Made by a program: the position numbers and the translations under genes. Of a stretch of DNA of 64,000 nt, positions 51,665 through 60,939 are shown piece by piece. The notes under the pieces are model-generated. The model worked only from the letters and a program-made list of their open reading frames with translations. It was not told the DNA's origin and did not search any database. The DNA is from CAVTLG01 sp963735495. GTDB taxonomy: Bacteria > Chloroflexota > Ktedonobacteria > Ktedonobacterales > Ktedonobacteraceae. The first letter of the stretch is position 1. Each line of letters begins with the position of its first letter. The stretch is from the NCBI GenBank assembly GCA_963735495.1, contig CAVTLG010000015.1, positions 186,001 through 250,000 of the forward strand. The letters run 5' to 3'.

Positions 51665-53206
51665 TTATCCCAGTTGTCCCATAATGCGCGTCACGCTACC
51701 AGCGGCCAGTGCGACACGCACATGCTCACCCTGTACATGTAACGTCATTGGCGCAGAAAGTTTCAGTATGTCAGGATGCTCAAAGGTATTATGAGCGTGG
51801 ATATCGTCGGCGGCGAGCGTGACTACCTCCACCGTACTGAGCCTTCCCCGGTGCAGTTCCAGATCGAGATCCACTGGCTGCGTTGGATGCGTATTGACCA
51901 CGGTGACACATAGCATATTGTCACGAATGGATGCTGATCCGTGCACCGCCTGTAGCGCAAACGGTTGCTTATCGATAAAGCAAGCGCGGCATTCTTCTGC
52001 TGCCACCTCACCATCGCTCACCGTCTCAGCCTCCGTCAGGAAGCGTACCGCCTGTGCGCCCCTATGAGCCTGGTACAGTTCAAAAACGTGGTAGGTAGGC
52101 GTCTGAATGCAGCGATCTTCCTCTACCAGCAGGAGCGCCTGCAACACGTTAATCAGTTGCGCGATATTCGCCATATACACCTTATCGGCGTGATTGTGGA
52201 AAACATCGAGTGTCAGCGCAGCAACACAGGCATCACGTAGCGTATTCTGCTGGTAGAGTCCCCCCTGTGGTTTGCCCTGCTCAACCGGATGCCACGTCCC
52301 CCACTCATCTACAATCAGCTTGCTCTTGCGTTCGGGATCATACTCGTCCATCAGCCTGCGGTGTCCAGTCACAATCCCTTCCATCGCATATGCCTTCGCC
52401 AGCAGTTCCAGCCATTGTGACTCGCTATATGCCGTCGCGGTGCCCGCCGTCTCGCAGTAGTAATGGGCCGCAAATCCCTGGACCTGTTTCAGCCGACAAC
52501 TGGTATGATGATGTTGCATATGCTCAAAGAAGCGCCGCGTCCACTGCCAGTTATTGCCGTTCGGACCACAAGCAATTGCTTCCACCTGCGTACCAGGATA
52601 GTCATAGACATAGCTACGATAGCGCGCAAAAGCGCTCGCGTACTCTTCAGGGCTCATGTTACCACCGCAGCCCCAGTTTTCGTTGCCGATGCCCCAGAGA
52701 CGCACGTTAAATGGTTGTTTAGCACCGTTAGCGCTACGTTCGGCGGCCAGCGTCGATTTCCCGGCGAAGTTACAGTATTCGACCCAATCTCGCAGTTCAG
52801 CTGGACCGCCAGACCCAAGATTACCAGCAAAATATGGCTCAGCACCAATAGCACGGCAGAACGTCATAAATTCATGACTCCCAAAGGTATTTGCCTCCTC
52901 AGCCATGCCCCAATGCACGTTGACACGCGTCGGTCGCTGGTCGCGCGGTCCGATACCATCCCGCCAATGATATCCATCAGCGAAGCAGCCTCCAGGCCAG
53001 CGTAGCACGGGCACATGCAGTGGCCGTAGCGCCTCGATCACATCGTTGCGTAGTCCATCCGTATTTGGAATACGGCTCTCTGGCCCCACATAGATACCGG
53101 GATACACGAGTTCGCCCAGATGTTCCGCGAAATGTCCATGCAGATAAGGCTGGATGAGGCCGATAGGTTCCTGAAGCAACACGACCGCCCGTTGTACTGA
53201 GTCCAT
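51665..53206 (-). CDS. abfA: GH51 alpha-L-arabinofuranosidase
   Basis: A 513-residue GH51 enzyme that removes arabinofuranosyl side groups from arabinan, arabinogalactan or arabinoxylan. HFAEHLGELVYPGIYVG and VLRWPGGCFADGYHWRDGIGP are typical. The acid/base Glu176 is in GIGNENWGCGG and the nucleophile Glu301 in IVDEWGTWH. No signal peptide is visible, so it is cytoplasmic and acts on imported oligosaccharides. AAGGAG lies 5 nt before the ATG at 53206. It is divergent from the regulator gene and linked to the arabinogalactan locus. Confidence 0.95.
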   Translation of the reverse strand: MDSVQRAVVLLQEPIGLIQPYLHGHFAEHLGELVYPGIYVGPESRIPNTDGLRNDVIEALRPLHVPVLRWPGGCFADGYHWRDGIGPRDQRPTRVNVHWGMAEEANTFGSHEFMTFCRAIGAEPYFAGNLGSGGPAELRDWVEYCNFAGKSTLAAERSANGAKQPFNVRLWGIGNENWGCGGNMSPEEYASAFARYRSYVYDYPGTQVEAIACGPNGNNWQWTRRFFEHMQHHHTSCRLKQVQGFAAHYYCETAGTATAYSESQWLELLAKAYAMEGIVTGHRRLMDEYDPERKSKLIVDEWGTWHPVEQGKPQGGLYQQNTLRDACVAALTLDVFHNHADKVYMANIAQLINVLQALLLVEEDRCIQTPTYHVFELYQAHRGAQAVRFLTEAETVSDGEVAAEECRACFIDKQPFALQAVHGSASIRDNMLCVTVVNTHPTQPVDLDLELHRGRLSTVEVVTLAADDIHAHNTFEHPDILKLSAPMTLHVQGEHVRVALAAGSVTRIMGQLG

Positions 53207-53288
53207 ATGTTCTCCTTTTCTATTGAACCAATTTTGGACCACTTGCCCTATTGGTTATATCTCATATATATATGCTATAATTCGTAAC
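53207..53288. promoter_or_regulatory. Divergent promoter/operator between abfA and its regulator
   Basis: The 82-bp gap must hold both promoters. Rightward, TATAAT lies at about 53274-53279, 10 nt from the regulator ATG. Leftward, TATAAC is seen on the minus strand. TGGTCCAAAAT and TGGTTCAATAG (minus strand) are adjacent near-repeats one helical turn apart, just upstream of the abfA ribosome-binding site, a plausible operator. Confidence 0.45.
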
Positions 53289-54281
53289 ATGTCAACACAT
53301 AACACCGAGCGGTACGCAGAACTTCGCCAGATCGTCGAGCAACAGAGCGGACAACGCCTCCCCGGAGAGCGCGCGTTGGCCGGACAATTGGGGATTTCGC
53401 GGCCTGCGCTCCGCTCTCTCCTGGCAAAATTAGAGGCGGAAGGACTGGTCCGACGCCACCAGGGCAGTGGAACCTACGCCGCAAAACCAGCGCGCGAACA
53501 GCTCACAACGGTAGCGCTCCTGATCGACGAGGAACTGAAACTGGGCAATGATCCTTTCTTCTCACTGCTGGTAGAGCGTCTCCAGGCTCATTTACAGGCA
53601 GAGAGTATCAGTTGCATCATTGAACGCATCCAGAGCCAGAAACAACCGCAGAACTTGAGAGATGGTGCGATTATACTCGGCCAGGCTGGTCGGACCGTGG
53701 TCGCCAGGCTATCTCCAGATGATCCACCGGTGGTCGGATTGTTGCTGGATGTAAAGATCCCCACGCATACGCGAGTGAGCCTTTTACAACTGGCAGATCG
53801 CGAGGCAGGCAGAGAAGCCGCTCAGCGCCTGATCTCTTTACAACTCCAGCAACTGGTTTTCGTAGGAAAACACGATATCGTTTCTTCACAGGAGCGCCTG
53901 ACAGGTGCCGAAGAGGTTGCCGCGCAAGCAGGCATTCCTCTGCAATTTGTCGGCAGCCATCTCAACTACACAGCCGGCCTACGCCTGGGTCGCGAGCTAA
54001 ATTTCGCTACGATCAAGAGACCCATAGGTATCATTGCTACCAATGATTGGTTAGCAGTCGGCCTGCGAGCGGGACTCTCAAACAATCCATCAGCCCATGA
54101 TGCTCTGCCTATTGTTAGCTTCGACGGCCTCCCTATCGCCGCCGACCCCTTATTTGCTATCGAGTCCCTCGCCGTGCCTATTGACAGCATTGCCATCGAT
54201 ACCATCAGCGAACTACGCCGCCTGCGCCAATCCGTCCCTCTGGCAGGTCGCATTCTATGCTACCCCCTTCAATGGAAATAG
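53289..54281 (+). CDS. GntR-HTH / LacI-sensor transcriptional regulator
   Basis: A 330-residue regulator. The N-terminal GntR winged helix is ELRQIVEQQSGQRLPGERALAGQLGISRPALRSLLAKLE and LVRRHQGSGTYAA. From residue 75 a periplasmic-binding-protein-like sensor of the LacI/GalR type follows (TVALLIDEELKLGNDPFFSLLVERL, then GIIATNDWLAVGLRAGL). This AraR-like architecture usually senses arabinose or galactose-related sugars and represses uptake and degradation genes. It is divergent from abfA and precedes the galactan genes. Confidence 0.88.
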   Translation: MSTHNTERYAELRQIVEQQSGQRLPGERALAGQLGISRPALRSLLAKLEAEGLVRRHQGSGTYAAKPAREQLTTVALLIDEELKLGNDPFFSLLVERLQAHLQAESISCIIERIQSQKQPQNLRDGAIILGQAGRTVVARLSPDDPPVVGLLLDVKIPTHTRVSLLQLADREAGREAAQRLISLQLQQLVFVGKHDIVSSQERLTGAEEVAAQAGIPLQFVGSHLNYTAGLRLGRELNFATIKRPIGIIATNDWLAVGLRAGLSNNPSAHDALPIVSFDGLPIAADPLFAIESLAVPIDSIAIDTISELRRLRQSVPLAGRILCYPLQWK

Positions 54282-54345
54282 GAACCTCTGCACAGCAGAG
54301 CCAGAAGTGGTTGCAAATTGGTCACAAGATGGTCGCGCTTTCCTC

Positions 54346-54374
54346 TTGACATTAGATAGCGAATTAGTTATAGT
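54346..54374 (+). promoter_or_regulatory. Strong sigma-70-type promoter upstream of the galactan operon
   Basis: TTGACA (54346-54351) and TATAGT (54369-54374) are 17 nt apart. The downstream leader of about 460 nt contains a 40-codon frame with a good ribosome-binding site and MITE-like copy 4 before the GH42 gene. Confidence 0.65.
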
Positions 54375-54458
54375 TACTTATAGGTTTTCCGCTAAACCTA
54401 ACTCTAGTAAATGCATAACATCACACGCAAAGTACGCCAGATGTAACGGAGGGACCCT

Positions 54459-54581
54459 ATGATAGTGTTCTTACTTGCCATACTCGTCAACCCACGCGAC
54501 CAGGCAACAACTTATGCTGCGACTAAGCCATTGCCTGCCTGTACTATCGGTTTGTCCCACAACCTTATTTGTTCCGACTGA
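54459..54581 (+). CDS. Small 40-residue peptide in the galactan operon leader
   Basis: The frame starts MIVFLLAILVNPRDQATTYA and ends ICSD. GGAGGG lies 5 nt before the ATG, and a TTGACA/TATAGT promoter is 85 bp upstream. The N-terminus is hydrophobic. It may be a regulatory leader peptide or a remnant of a gene. Not recognised. Confidence 0.35.
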   Translation: MIVFLLAILVNPRDQATTYAATKPLPACTIGLSHNLICSD

Positions 54582-54683
54582 ACGTACTTTTGTGCCTATG
54601 GAACTGCCATCCTGACGTCAGGTAAACTGGTTATCAGCATGCACACATGCCATCACTTGCTTTGTGAACCTACGGCGAAATGA

Positions 54684-54775
54684 TGGAAAAATGGGGTAGG
54701 GGCGTGTCCTGGCGACCGCCCTGGGCGCACGCGAGGTGACGCCCCTACCCCATTTCCCCTCATGGATGGAGAGCC
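54684..54775. repeat. MITE-like palindrome, copy 4 (left end decayed)
   Basis: The right terminal repeat GGATGGAGAGCC (54764-54775) is intact and the inner arms AAATGGGGTAGGGGCGT and inverse are perfect; the left terminal repeat is missing. It ends 65 bp before the GH42 start, within the probable operon leader. Confidence 0.8.
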
Positions 54776-54839
54776 TGTTTCACTGCGGTGATCATACCCG
54801 CGTAGGAAGAAGCACTCCTTGGAGAGGATTTTACGGACC

Positions 54840-56897
54840 ATGCGAGAAACGCATCAGACACATGAACAGCGTGGAGACCATTTCCCTGGCATACTCTACG
54901 GGGGCGATTATAATCCAGAACAATGGCTAGCACCGGAGGATGGCAACATCAATCCGGTATGGCAGGAAGATCTCCGTCTGATGCAGAAAGCCGGGGTCAA
55001 TCTTGTGACGCTGGGAGTCTTTAGCTGGGCATCGCTGCAACCAGCAGAGGATAGCTTTACCTTTGATTGGCTTGATCAGATCATGGACCTGCTGGCTGAG
55101 CAGCAGATTTCCGTGTGCCTGGGAACAGGAACAGCGGCCCAACCAGCATGGCTCTCGGCAGCCTACCCTGACGTCTTGCCAGTCAACGCGTGGGGACTCC
55201 GCCACCAGCACGGGACGCGCCTCAACTATTGTCCCACAAACGTCCATTTTCGTCGCCTGTCTCAACAACTGGTGCTAACGCTGGCTGAGCGCTATCGCCA
55301 TCATCCAGCTTTGTTGCTCTGGCATGTCAGCAACGAGTACGGTCCGTCCTGTTACTGTGATCACTGTGCGCTGCGTTTCCGCACATGGCTCCAGCAACGC
55401 TACGGCACGCTGGAGGAACTCAATCGTCGCTGGGTCACGGCTTTCTGGAGTCATACCTATACTTCCTGGGAGCAAATTCAGCCTCCAAGTCAACTGGGCG
55501 AGCGCAGTATCCAGAGTCTACAACTCGATTATCTACGCTTCCTGTCCGCTGTCAACCTGGAATGTTACCGCGAACTGGCAACCATCTTGCATGGACTCAC
55601 ACCGCAAATACCGGTAATGACGAATTTTCATGGCTTACAGAGCCAGCTCGATTATTTTTCCTGGGCTCCCTACCAGGATATTATTGCCTGGGATTCCTAT
55701 CCTGCCCATAATGACCATCCCAGTAGTAGCGCATTTTACTTCGACCTGATGCGCGGTCTCAAAGGTGGTCAGCCCTGGCTCCTGCTAGAACAGACGCCCA
55801 GTCAGATACAATGGAAGCAAGAGAATCCGCTCAAACGACCAGGGATGATGCGCTTGCAAAGTTACCAGGCCATTGCCCACGGGTCTAACTCTGTGATGTT
55901 TTTCCAGTGGCGTCAATCGCGTGGAGGCGAGGAGATGTACCACGGTGCTATCGTCAGCCACGCCGGTCATGAGCATACCCGCACCTTTCAGGAGGTGGCG
56001 GCCCTGGGTGCAGAGCTACGCTTAGTAGCAGCGGACCTGTGCACAGCGCGCCTGCATGCTCGCGTGGCACTCCTGATGAGCTGGCCGAACTGGTGGACGG
56101 TAGAAAATCCGCATGTGCCAAGCCAGAACCTGCACTACCTGGAAGAATTACAATACTTTCACCAGGCATTATGGAAGCGTAATATTACAGTTGATGTCAT
56201 CTCACCCGATGATACGCTGGATGGCTACGACCTGGTGCTGGCTCCTCTTTTCAACCAGGTCAGCGAGGCACAGGGCCTGGCCATTGAAAGCTATGTCGAG
56301 CAGGGCGGCACATTTCTGACAGGCTACTTTAGTGGCATAGTTGATGAGGACCACCTCGCCTGGGTCGGTGGCTCTCCTGGTCCCCTGCGGAACGCCTTAG
56401 GCATCTGGGTCGAGGAGTTCGATCCGCTCCCAGAAGGAGCCACCAATACGCTCGTCAGCACGCCGGAAGCGCTGGACTGGCAAGGTACCTATCAGTGCGA
56501 ACGCTGGTGTGAGGTGGTCCATCTGGAGGGGGCACGCGTCCTGAGCGTCTTTGGGACTGATTTCTACGCTGGCAGTCCAGCTATCACCGAGCACGCCTTT
56601 GGCGCTGGACATGCCCTGTATATTGCCACACGCCCGGATGCAGCTTGCCTTGACGCCCTGATCGATAGGCTCCAGAAGCAGTTGGGGATTATGCCTGCAT
56701 TATACGCACCTGAAGGAGTGGAGGTGACACAGCGTCAGGGAGCACAGGAAACCTACACGTTTTTGTTGAATCACCTGCCCACGGCACAACATGTTGCGCT
56801 CGACCAACCCATGCGCGATGTCCTGACCCAACAGACCTATGGGCAAGAAGTGCGACTCCCAGCGTGGGGCGTCGTTCTGCTTATCCCCGTACATTGA
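54840..56897 (+). CDS. GH42 beta-galactosidase
   Basis: A 685-residue GH42 enzyme. GILYGGDYNPEQWLAPEDGN opens the TIM barrel. The acid/base Glu166 is in LLLWHVSNEYGPSCYCDHC and the nucleophile Glu317 in PWLLLEQTPSQ. The zinc-site cysteines (CYCDHC) are present. A trimerisation domain and C-terminal beta domain follow. No signal peptide is visible. It would release galactose from imported galacto-oligosaccharides. GAGAGG lies 12 nt before the ATG. Its stop overlaps a possible start of the permease gene (TGATG). Confidence 0.93.
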   Translation: MRETHQTHEQRGDHFPGILYGGDYNPEQWLAPEDGNINPVWQEDLRLMQKAGVNLVTLGVFSWASLQPAEDSFTFDWLDQIMDLLAEQQISVCLGTGTAAQPAWLSAAYPDVLPVNAWGLRHQHGTRLNYCPTNVHFRRLSQQLVLTLAERYRHHPALLLWHVSNEYGPSCYCDHCALRFRTWLQQRYGTLEELNRRWVTAFWSHTYTSWEQIQPPSQLGERSIQSLQLDYLRFLSAVNLECYRELATILHGLTPQIPVMTNFHGLQSQLDYFSWAPYQDIIAWDSYPAHNDHPSSSAFYFDLMRGLKGGQPWLLLEQTPSQIQWKQENPLKRPGMMRLQSYQAIAHGSNSVMFFQWRQSRGGEEMYHGAIVSHAGHEHTRTFQEVAALGAELRLVAADLCTARLHARVALLMSWPNWWTVENPHVPSQNLHYLEELQYFHQALWKRNITVDVISPDDTLDGYDLVLAPLFNQVSEAQGLAIESYVEQGGTFLTGYFSGIVDEDHLAWVGGSPGPLRNALGIWVEEFDPLPEGATNTLVSTPEALDWQGTYQCERWCEVVHLEGARVLSVFGTDFYAGSPAITEHAFGAGHALYIATRPDAACLDALIDRLQKQLGIMPALYAPEGVEVTQRQGAQETYTFLLNHLPTAQHVALDQPMRDVLTQQTYGQEVRLPAWGVVLLIPVH

Positions 56898-57930
56898 TGT
56901 CATTCTATGATGAGGAGAATCCAGATGTTATGGAACTAAAGAACAGCTCGCCCGTTGTTGCGGAGGTCGCGCTAGCCGTGCCTGAGAAACCCGTTCCCCA
57001 ACGATCTCCCCGGCATGCATCACACAGGCACATCAACGTCGGTCTGATCACGATGGCTATTCCTGGCATCATTGTGCTGCTGGTCATGGCCTATCTGCCG
57101 ATGGCTGGCGTGTTGATTGCCTTCAAGAACTATCTGCCATACGAAGGTTTTTTTGGCAGTGCCTGGGTTGGTTTACAGAATTTCCGTTTCCTTTTGGGAC
57201 AGGTGAAGCCTGGCGCATCACGTACAATACCCTCTTTATGAATACGCTGTTCATCATCTTCGGCACATTGGCAGCTCTGGGTATTGCCCTCTTGCTCAAT
57301 GAGATTCGTGATACGACCAGGTGGAAGTTTCTGCCCACAATCTACCAGTCGGTGATCTTCTTTCCCTATCTGATCTCTTACGTGTTGGTCAGTTACTTCA
57401 TCTATGCCCTGCTCAACGGTAACACGGGCATGGTCAATCACCTGCTCGCCGCCTTGCACCTGCCGACGGTAGACTGGTTTGGCTCTCCACAATATTGGCC
57501 TGCGATTCTTACGTTGGTATACCTCTGGAAAAACGTTGGTTTCACCACCATCATTTTTCTGGCCGGCATGGTTTCCATCAGCCCCGAATACTACGAGGCT
57601 GCGCGCCTGGACGGTGCCAATGGCTGGCAGCAGGTGCGCTATATCACGCTTCCCTTGCTCAAACCTCTGATTATACTGGTCGTTCTGCTGGCCATCGGGC
57701 GCATTTTCTTCGCCGACTTCGGTCTCTTCTTCCAGGTCCCGAATAACCAGCCCGCGCTCTATCCTACAACCGACGTAATCGACACCTATGTCTATCGAGC
57801 TTTGATCACACTCGACGATGTTGGTATGTCCTCGGCAGCCGGTCTCTACCAATCCACGGTGGGTTTCATACTCATCTTCACGGCGAACTGGTTTGTCCGA
57901 CGTATCGATCCTGATCAGGCAGCCTTTTAA
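56897..57930 (+). pseudogene. LplB-type sugar ABC transporter permease, with a frameshift
   Basis: The first part (56897-57241, or from ATG 56930) encodes a first membrane segment and AFKNYLPYEGFFGSAWVGLQ to NFRFLLG. The match then moves to the frame of 57238-57930: GEAWRITYNTLFMNTLFII and so on. Restoring one T to the TTTT run at about 57190-57194 gives continuous FLFGTGEAWRITYNTLF. The rest is intact, with the EAA loop YYEAARLDGANGWQQVRYITLPLLKP. A functional permease is needed for the uptake system, so a sequence error or recoding is as likely as true loss. Confidence 0.8.
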
Positions 57931-58028
57931 TCACCCGACAGGAGCATTGCTTGCTCCACATAGGGCCGAGCGCAGCCTCTGCCCTCAGATTGTAGAGACC
58001 AGGCACCGCAGAAGAAGGAGTTTTCTGT

Positions 58029-59000
58029 ATGCGTTCGATACCACACCGCTTTCTGGCTGATGATAGCAATCAATCACGCACAACCAGGCGCACAGCGCGC
58101 AGATCGGTCAGCCCCAATGAGACGCGCAGACACAGGTTGGCGGTCCATGCGCTCATTCACGCTATTCTGATCACGCTTACCGTGATCTTTGCCTTACCAT
58201 TACTGCTCGTCATTGCCGGATCGCTGTCAACGGAGCAGGACATCGCCTTGCATGGCTATGCGTTAATCCCGCGCCATTTCACGGTGGCGGCTTACCAGTA
58301 CCTGTTCAACAATGGGGATCTGATTATCAGCGGGTATGAAGTCACAATTGTTGTCACGCTGGTCGGCAGCGCCGCTTCCTTGCTCATTATGTCATTGCTA
58401 GGGTATGTTATCTCGCGCCGGGATTTCCGTTTCCGCCGCGCGCTCTCTCTCTTTACGCTCTTCACCATGCTCTTCAACGGAGGATTGGTACCTACCTATA
58501 TTATGATGACGGAGCTGCTGCATGTGCAAGATACGCTGCTAGCCTATATCTTGCCGTATCTGGTGGTGCCTCTGTACGTATTGCTCCTGCGCACCTACTT
58601 TGCCGGACTGCCCACCGAGTTGCTCGAAGCGGCCAAACTCGATGGCGCTGGCGAATGGCGCATCTTCTTTCAGATTGTCGTCCCAATGTCAACACCCGCG
58701 CTGGCAACGGTTGGGCTGTTGATCATGCTGGTCTACTGGAACGACTGGTTCCAGGGACTGCTCTATATTAGCAACCCCCATCTGATGTCTTTGCAGTATC
58801 TGCTCTATCAGATCTCGCAGAACATTATGATGTTGAACACAGCAGCCAGTCAATCAGATGTAAGCACGACGGCGATCCCGACACAGTCCGTCTTGATGGC
58901 GATGGCCGTGCTTGCCATAGGACCCATAGTGTTCGCATTTCTCTTTACGCAACGCTATTTTGTACGCGGCATTACTCTGGGTGGGCTCAAAGGCGATTAA
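58029..59000 (+). CDS. YtcP-type sugar ABC transporter permease
   Basis: A 323-residue permease with six membrane segments and the EAA motif ELLEAAKLDGAGEWRIFFQIVVP. The first span is IHAILITLTVIFALPLLLVIAG, and the C-terminus is YFVRGITLGGLKG, the ending of the CUT1 YtcP/LplC group. It pairs with the frameshifted LplB-type permease and the lipoprotein. No ATPase gene is present, so a shared MsmK-like ATPase elsewhere is likely. The N-terminal 35 residues are basic. Confidence 0.92.
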   Translation: MRSIPHRFLADDSNQSRTTRRTARRSVSPNETRRHRLAVHALIHAILITLTVIFALPLLLVIAGSLSTEQDIALHGYALIPRHFTVAAYQYLFNNGDLIISGYEVTIVVTLVGSAASLLIMSLLGYVISRRDFRFRRALSLFTLFTMLFNGGLVPTYIMMTELLHVQDTLLAYILPYLVVPLYVLLLRTYFAGLPTELLEAAKLDGAGEWRIFFQIVVPMSTPALATVGLLIMLVYWNDWFQGLLYISNPHLMSLQYLLYQISQNIMMLNTAASQSDVSTTAIPTQSVLMAMAVLAIGPIVFAFLFTQRYFVRGITLGGLKGD

Positions 59001-59068
59001 CCCTCCCTTTTTTAGCGCTAATTATTGTCCATTTTTCTCTGGCGACTACCACACAAAGGAGTATCAAC

Positions 59069-60670
59069 ATGTCTCATCACGAACAGGAAACCAACGTATC
59101 CGTTTCTGAGCAACAAGGAGTGTCTCGCCGTCGCTTTCTTTCCGGGAGCAGTAAGGCAGTAGCAGCAAGTGCGTTTGTTGGCAGTGGAGCACTTGGCTCG
59201 CTGCTAGCAGCCTGTGGTGGCTCAAGCAGCACGAGTGGCCCGGTAACAGTCACCTATACCTTCGACGCGTTTACGCAATTACCGGACGCTGCACTTGTCG
59301 CGCAGGCCATGAGCAACACCGCACAGTTTAAGGACCTGAATATTAAGGTCGCGCTGAATCCGATCCAATCGGCATCCTATGACCAGAAGCTGCAACTGGG
59401 CTACGCTGCAGGTCAGGAGTACGATGTGGTCTTTACCGCACCCTGGGTCAATATCTACACGCAGAACGCGCAAAAGGGCAATTTCCTACCCATGGACGAT
59501 CTTCTGCCCAAGTACGCTCCCGGACTGTATCAGAGTATGCCTACGGCTTTCTGGGATGCGGTTAAGGTCGGCGGGAAGATCTACGGAGTGCCAAACCAGA
59601 ATTATTTCGCCTATGTGAACGGTGTCTTTATCAACAAGAGCCTGGCACAGAAGTACGTGGCCTACCTGCCCTCCGGCGATACGCTCGGCAGCTATAGCGA
59701 CCTGGAGCCGTTCCTGGATCAGATCAAAGCGCATGAGCCAGCAGTCACCCCTCTCTTTATGGCCCAGAATGGCATTGCGGCTGGCTCGATCTTTTCGGGG
59801 TTAGATTTCGGTTTTGACGTCTTTGCTGGCGCAGCCAGCCTGGCCGGCATTCGCTATCAAGATAGCAACCTCAAAGTCCTCAATGTCTATGATACCCCTG
59901 AATTCCAGCAAGCAGTCGCGTTACGCTGGGCGTGGGGACAAAAGGGCTATTTCAAGAAAACGCCAGTGCCCGCCGATCAGGGTGCCGTCGCCGTCCAAAA
60001 CGGCCAGTATGCTGTGCTCTTTGGACAACAGGCCAAGCCCAATGATATTCCAGGCATTGAAGAACATTTTGGCATTCCACTGACGGTCAAAAAGGTGGGG
60101 CCGACATTCCTGAGTACCCAGGGCATCCTGCAAAATATGAATTCTATCCCACGTACCTGCCCTCACCCTGAACAGGCCATGCAATTCCTCAACCTGGTCA
60201 ACACCGATGCCACGATCTTCAATCTGCTGTGTCATGGCGTTGAGGGCAAGCACTATGTCTTCGTGAATAAAGCAGAAAAGTTGATCACCTACCCGACAGG
60301 CGTCACAGCCACCAGTAGCAAGTATAATCCAGGAACGGACTGGATGTTTGGCAATGAACAAAACGGGTATTACACAGATCCGTCTAGCCTCGGCATTTAC
60401 GCCAACATTCAGCAGGCCAATAACACCGCAACACGCTCAACTGCCTTTGGCTTCTCGTTTGATCCCACCAATGTCACAACGCAAATCGCACAGTTGACGA
60501 CCATTACTGGCGGCGTGCAGACGGGATCGCTCTCGACAGCATTGCAGTACGGGCAGTTGAATCCGAATGAACTGCCAAACTATCTCAACCAGATCAAGCA
60601 AGCTGGTGGTGATGCGGTCCTGGCTGAAGCTCAGAAACAACTGGATGCCTGGAAACAGAAGCAGGGCTAA
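59069..60670 (+). CDS. Tat-exported sugar-binding lipoprotein (LipO type)
   Basis: A 533-residue extracellular solute-binding protein. The N-terminus has the twin-arginine motif SRRRFLSGSSK and the lipobox LLAAC, so it is a folded-export lipoprotein anchored to the membrane. The mature part is typical of the large LipO/YtcQ binding proteins paired with LplB/YtcP permeases (YDVVFTAPWVNIYTQNAQKGNFLPMDDLLP). AAAGGAG precedes the ATG. It probably captures galacto- or arabinogalacto-oligosaccharides. Confidence 0.92.
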   Translation: MSHHEQETNVSVSEQQGVSRRRFLSGSSKAVAASAFVGSGALGSLLAACGGSSSTSGPVTVTYTFDAFTQLPDAALVAQAMSNTAQFKDLNIKVALNPIQSASYDQKLQLGYAAGQEYDVVFTAPWVNIYTQNAQKGNFLPMDDLLPKYAPGLYQSMPTAFWDAVKVGGKIYGVPNQNYFAYVNGVFINKSLAQKYVAYLPSGDTLGSYSDLEPFLDQIKAHEPAVTPLFMAQNGIAAGSIFSGLDFGFDVFAGAASLAGIRYQDSNLKVLNVYDTPEFQQAVALRWAWGQKGYFKKTPVPADQGAVAVQNGQYAVLFGQQAKPNDIPGIEEHFGIPLTVKKVGPTFLSTQGILQNMNSIPRTCPHPEQAMQFLNLVNTDATIFNLLCHGVEGKHYVFVNKAEKLITYPTGVTATSSKYNPGTDWMFGNEQNGYYTDPSSLGIYANIQQANNTATRSTAFGFSFDPTNVTTQIAQLTTITGGVQTGSLSTALQYGQLNPNELPNYLNQIKQAGGDAVLAEAQKQLDAWKQKQG

Positions 60671-60939
60671 GTTTTCACTCCGACTCGCTTTTTGTACACC
60701 AGCATAGGAGCATGGAAGCGATGCTTAGATGCATGGAAGCATCTGTCAGGAATAAGGACCCGCCTGTGCACGGATTGCGATAAGCTGAACGTCAGAGATC
60801 GCCGCTAACCGACTGGCACTTTTGACACGTTACAGCACATAGTGCGTTCCATTCCAACAAGAACGTACGACGATTTCTTGCACGAAGTAGATTGTTCATC
60901 AACACTCTCCATAGCCGGAGAGAAAGGAAACCCATCGCC
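60671..60939. other. Intergenic gap before the galactanase genes
   Basis: No gene. GATGCTT ... AAGCATC (about 60718-60742) is a short inverted repeat. A separate promoter for the galactanases may lie here but I cannot place it. Confidence 0.4.
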
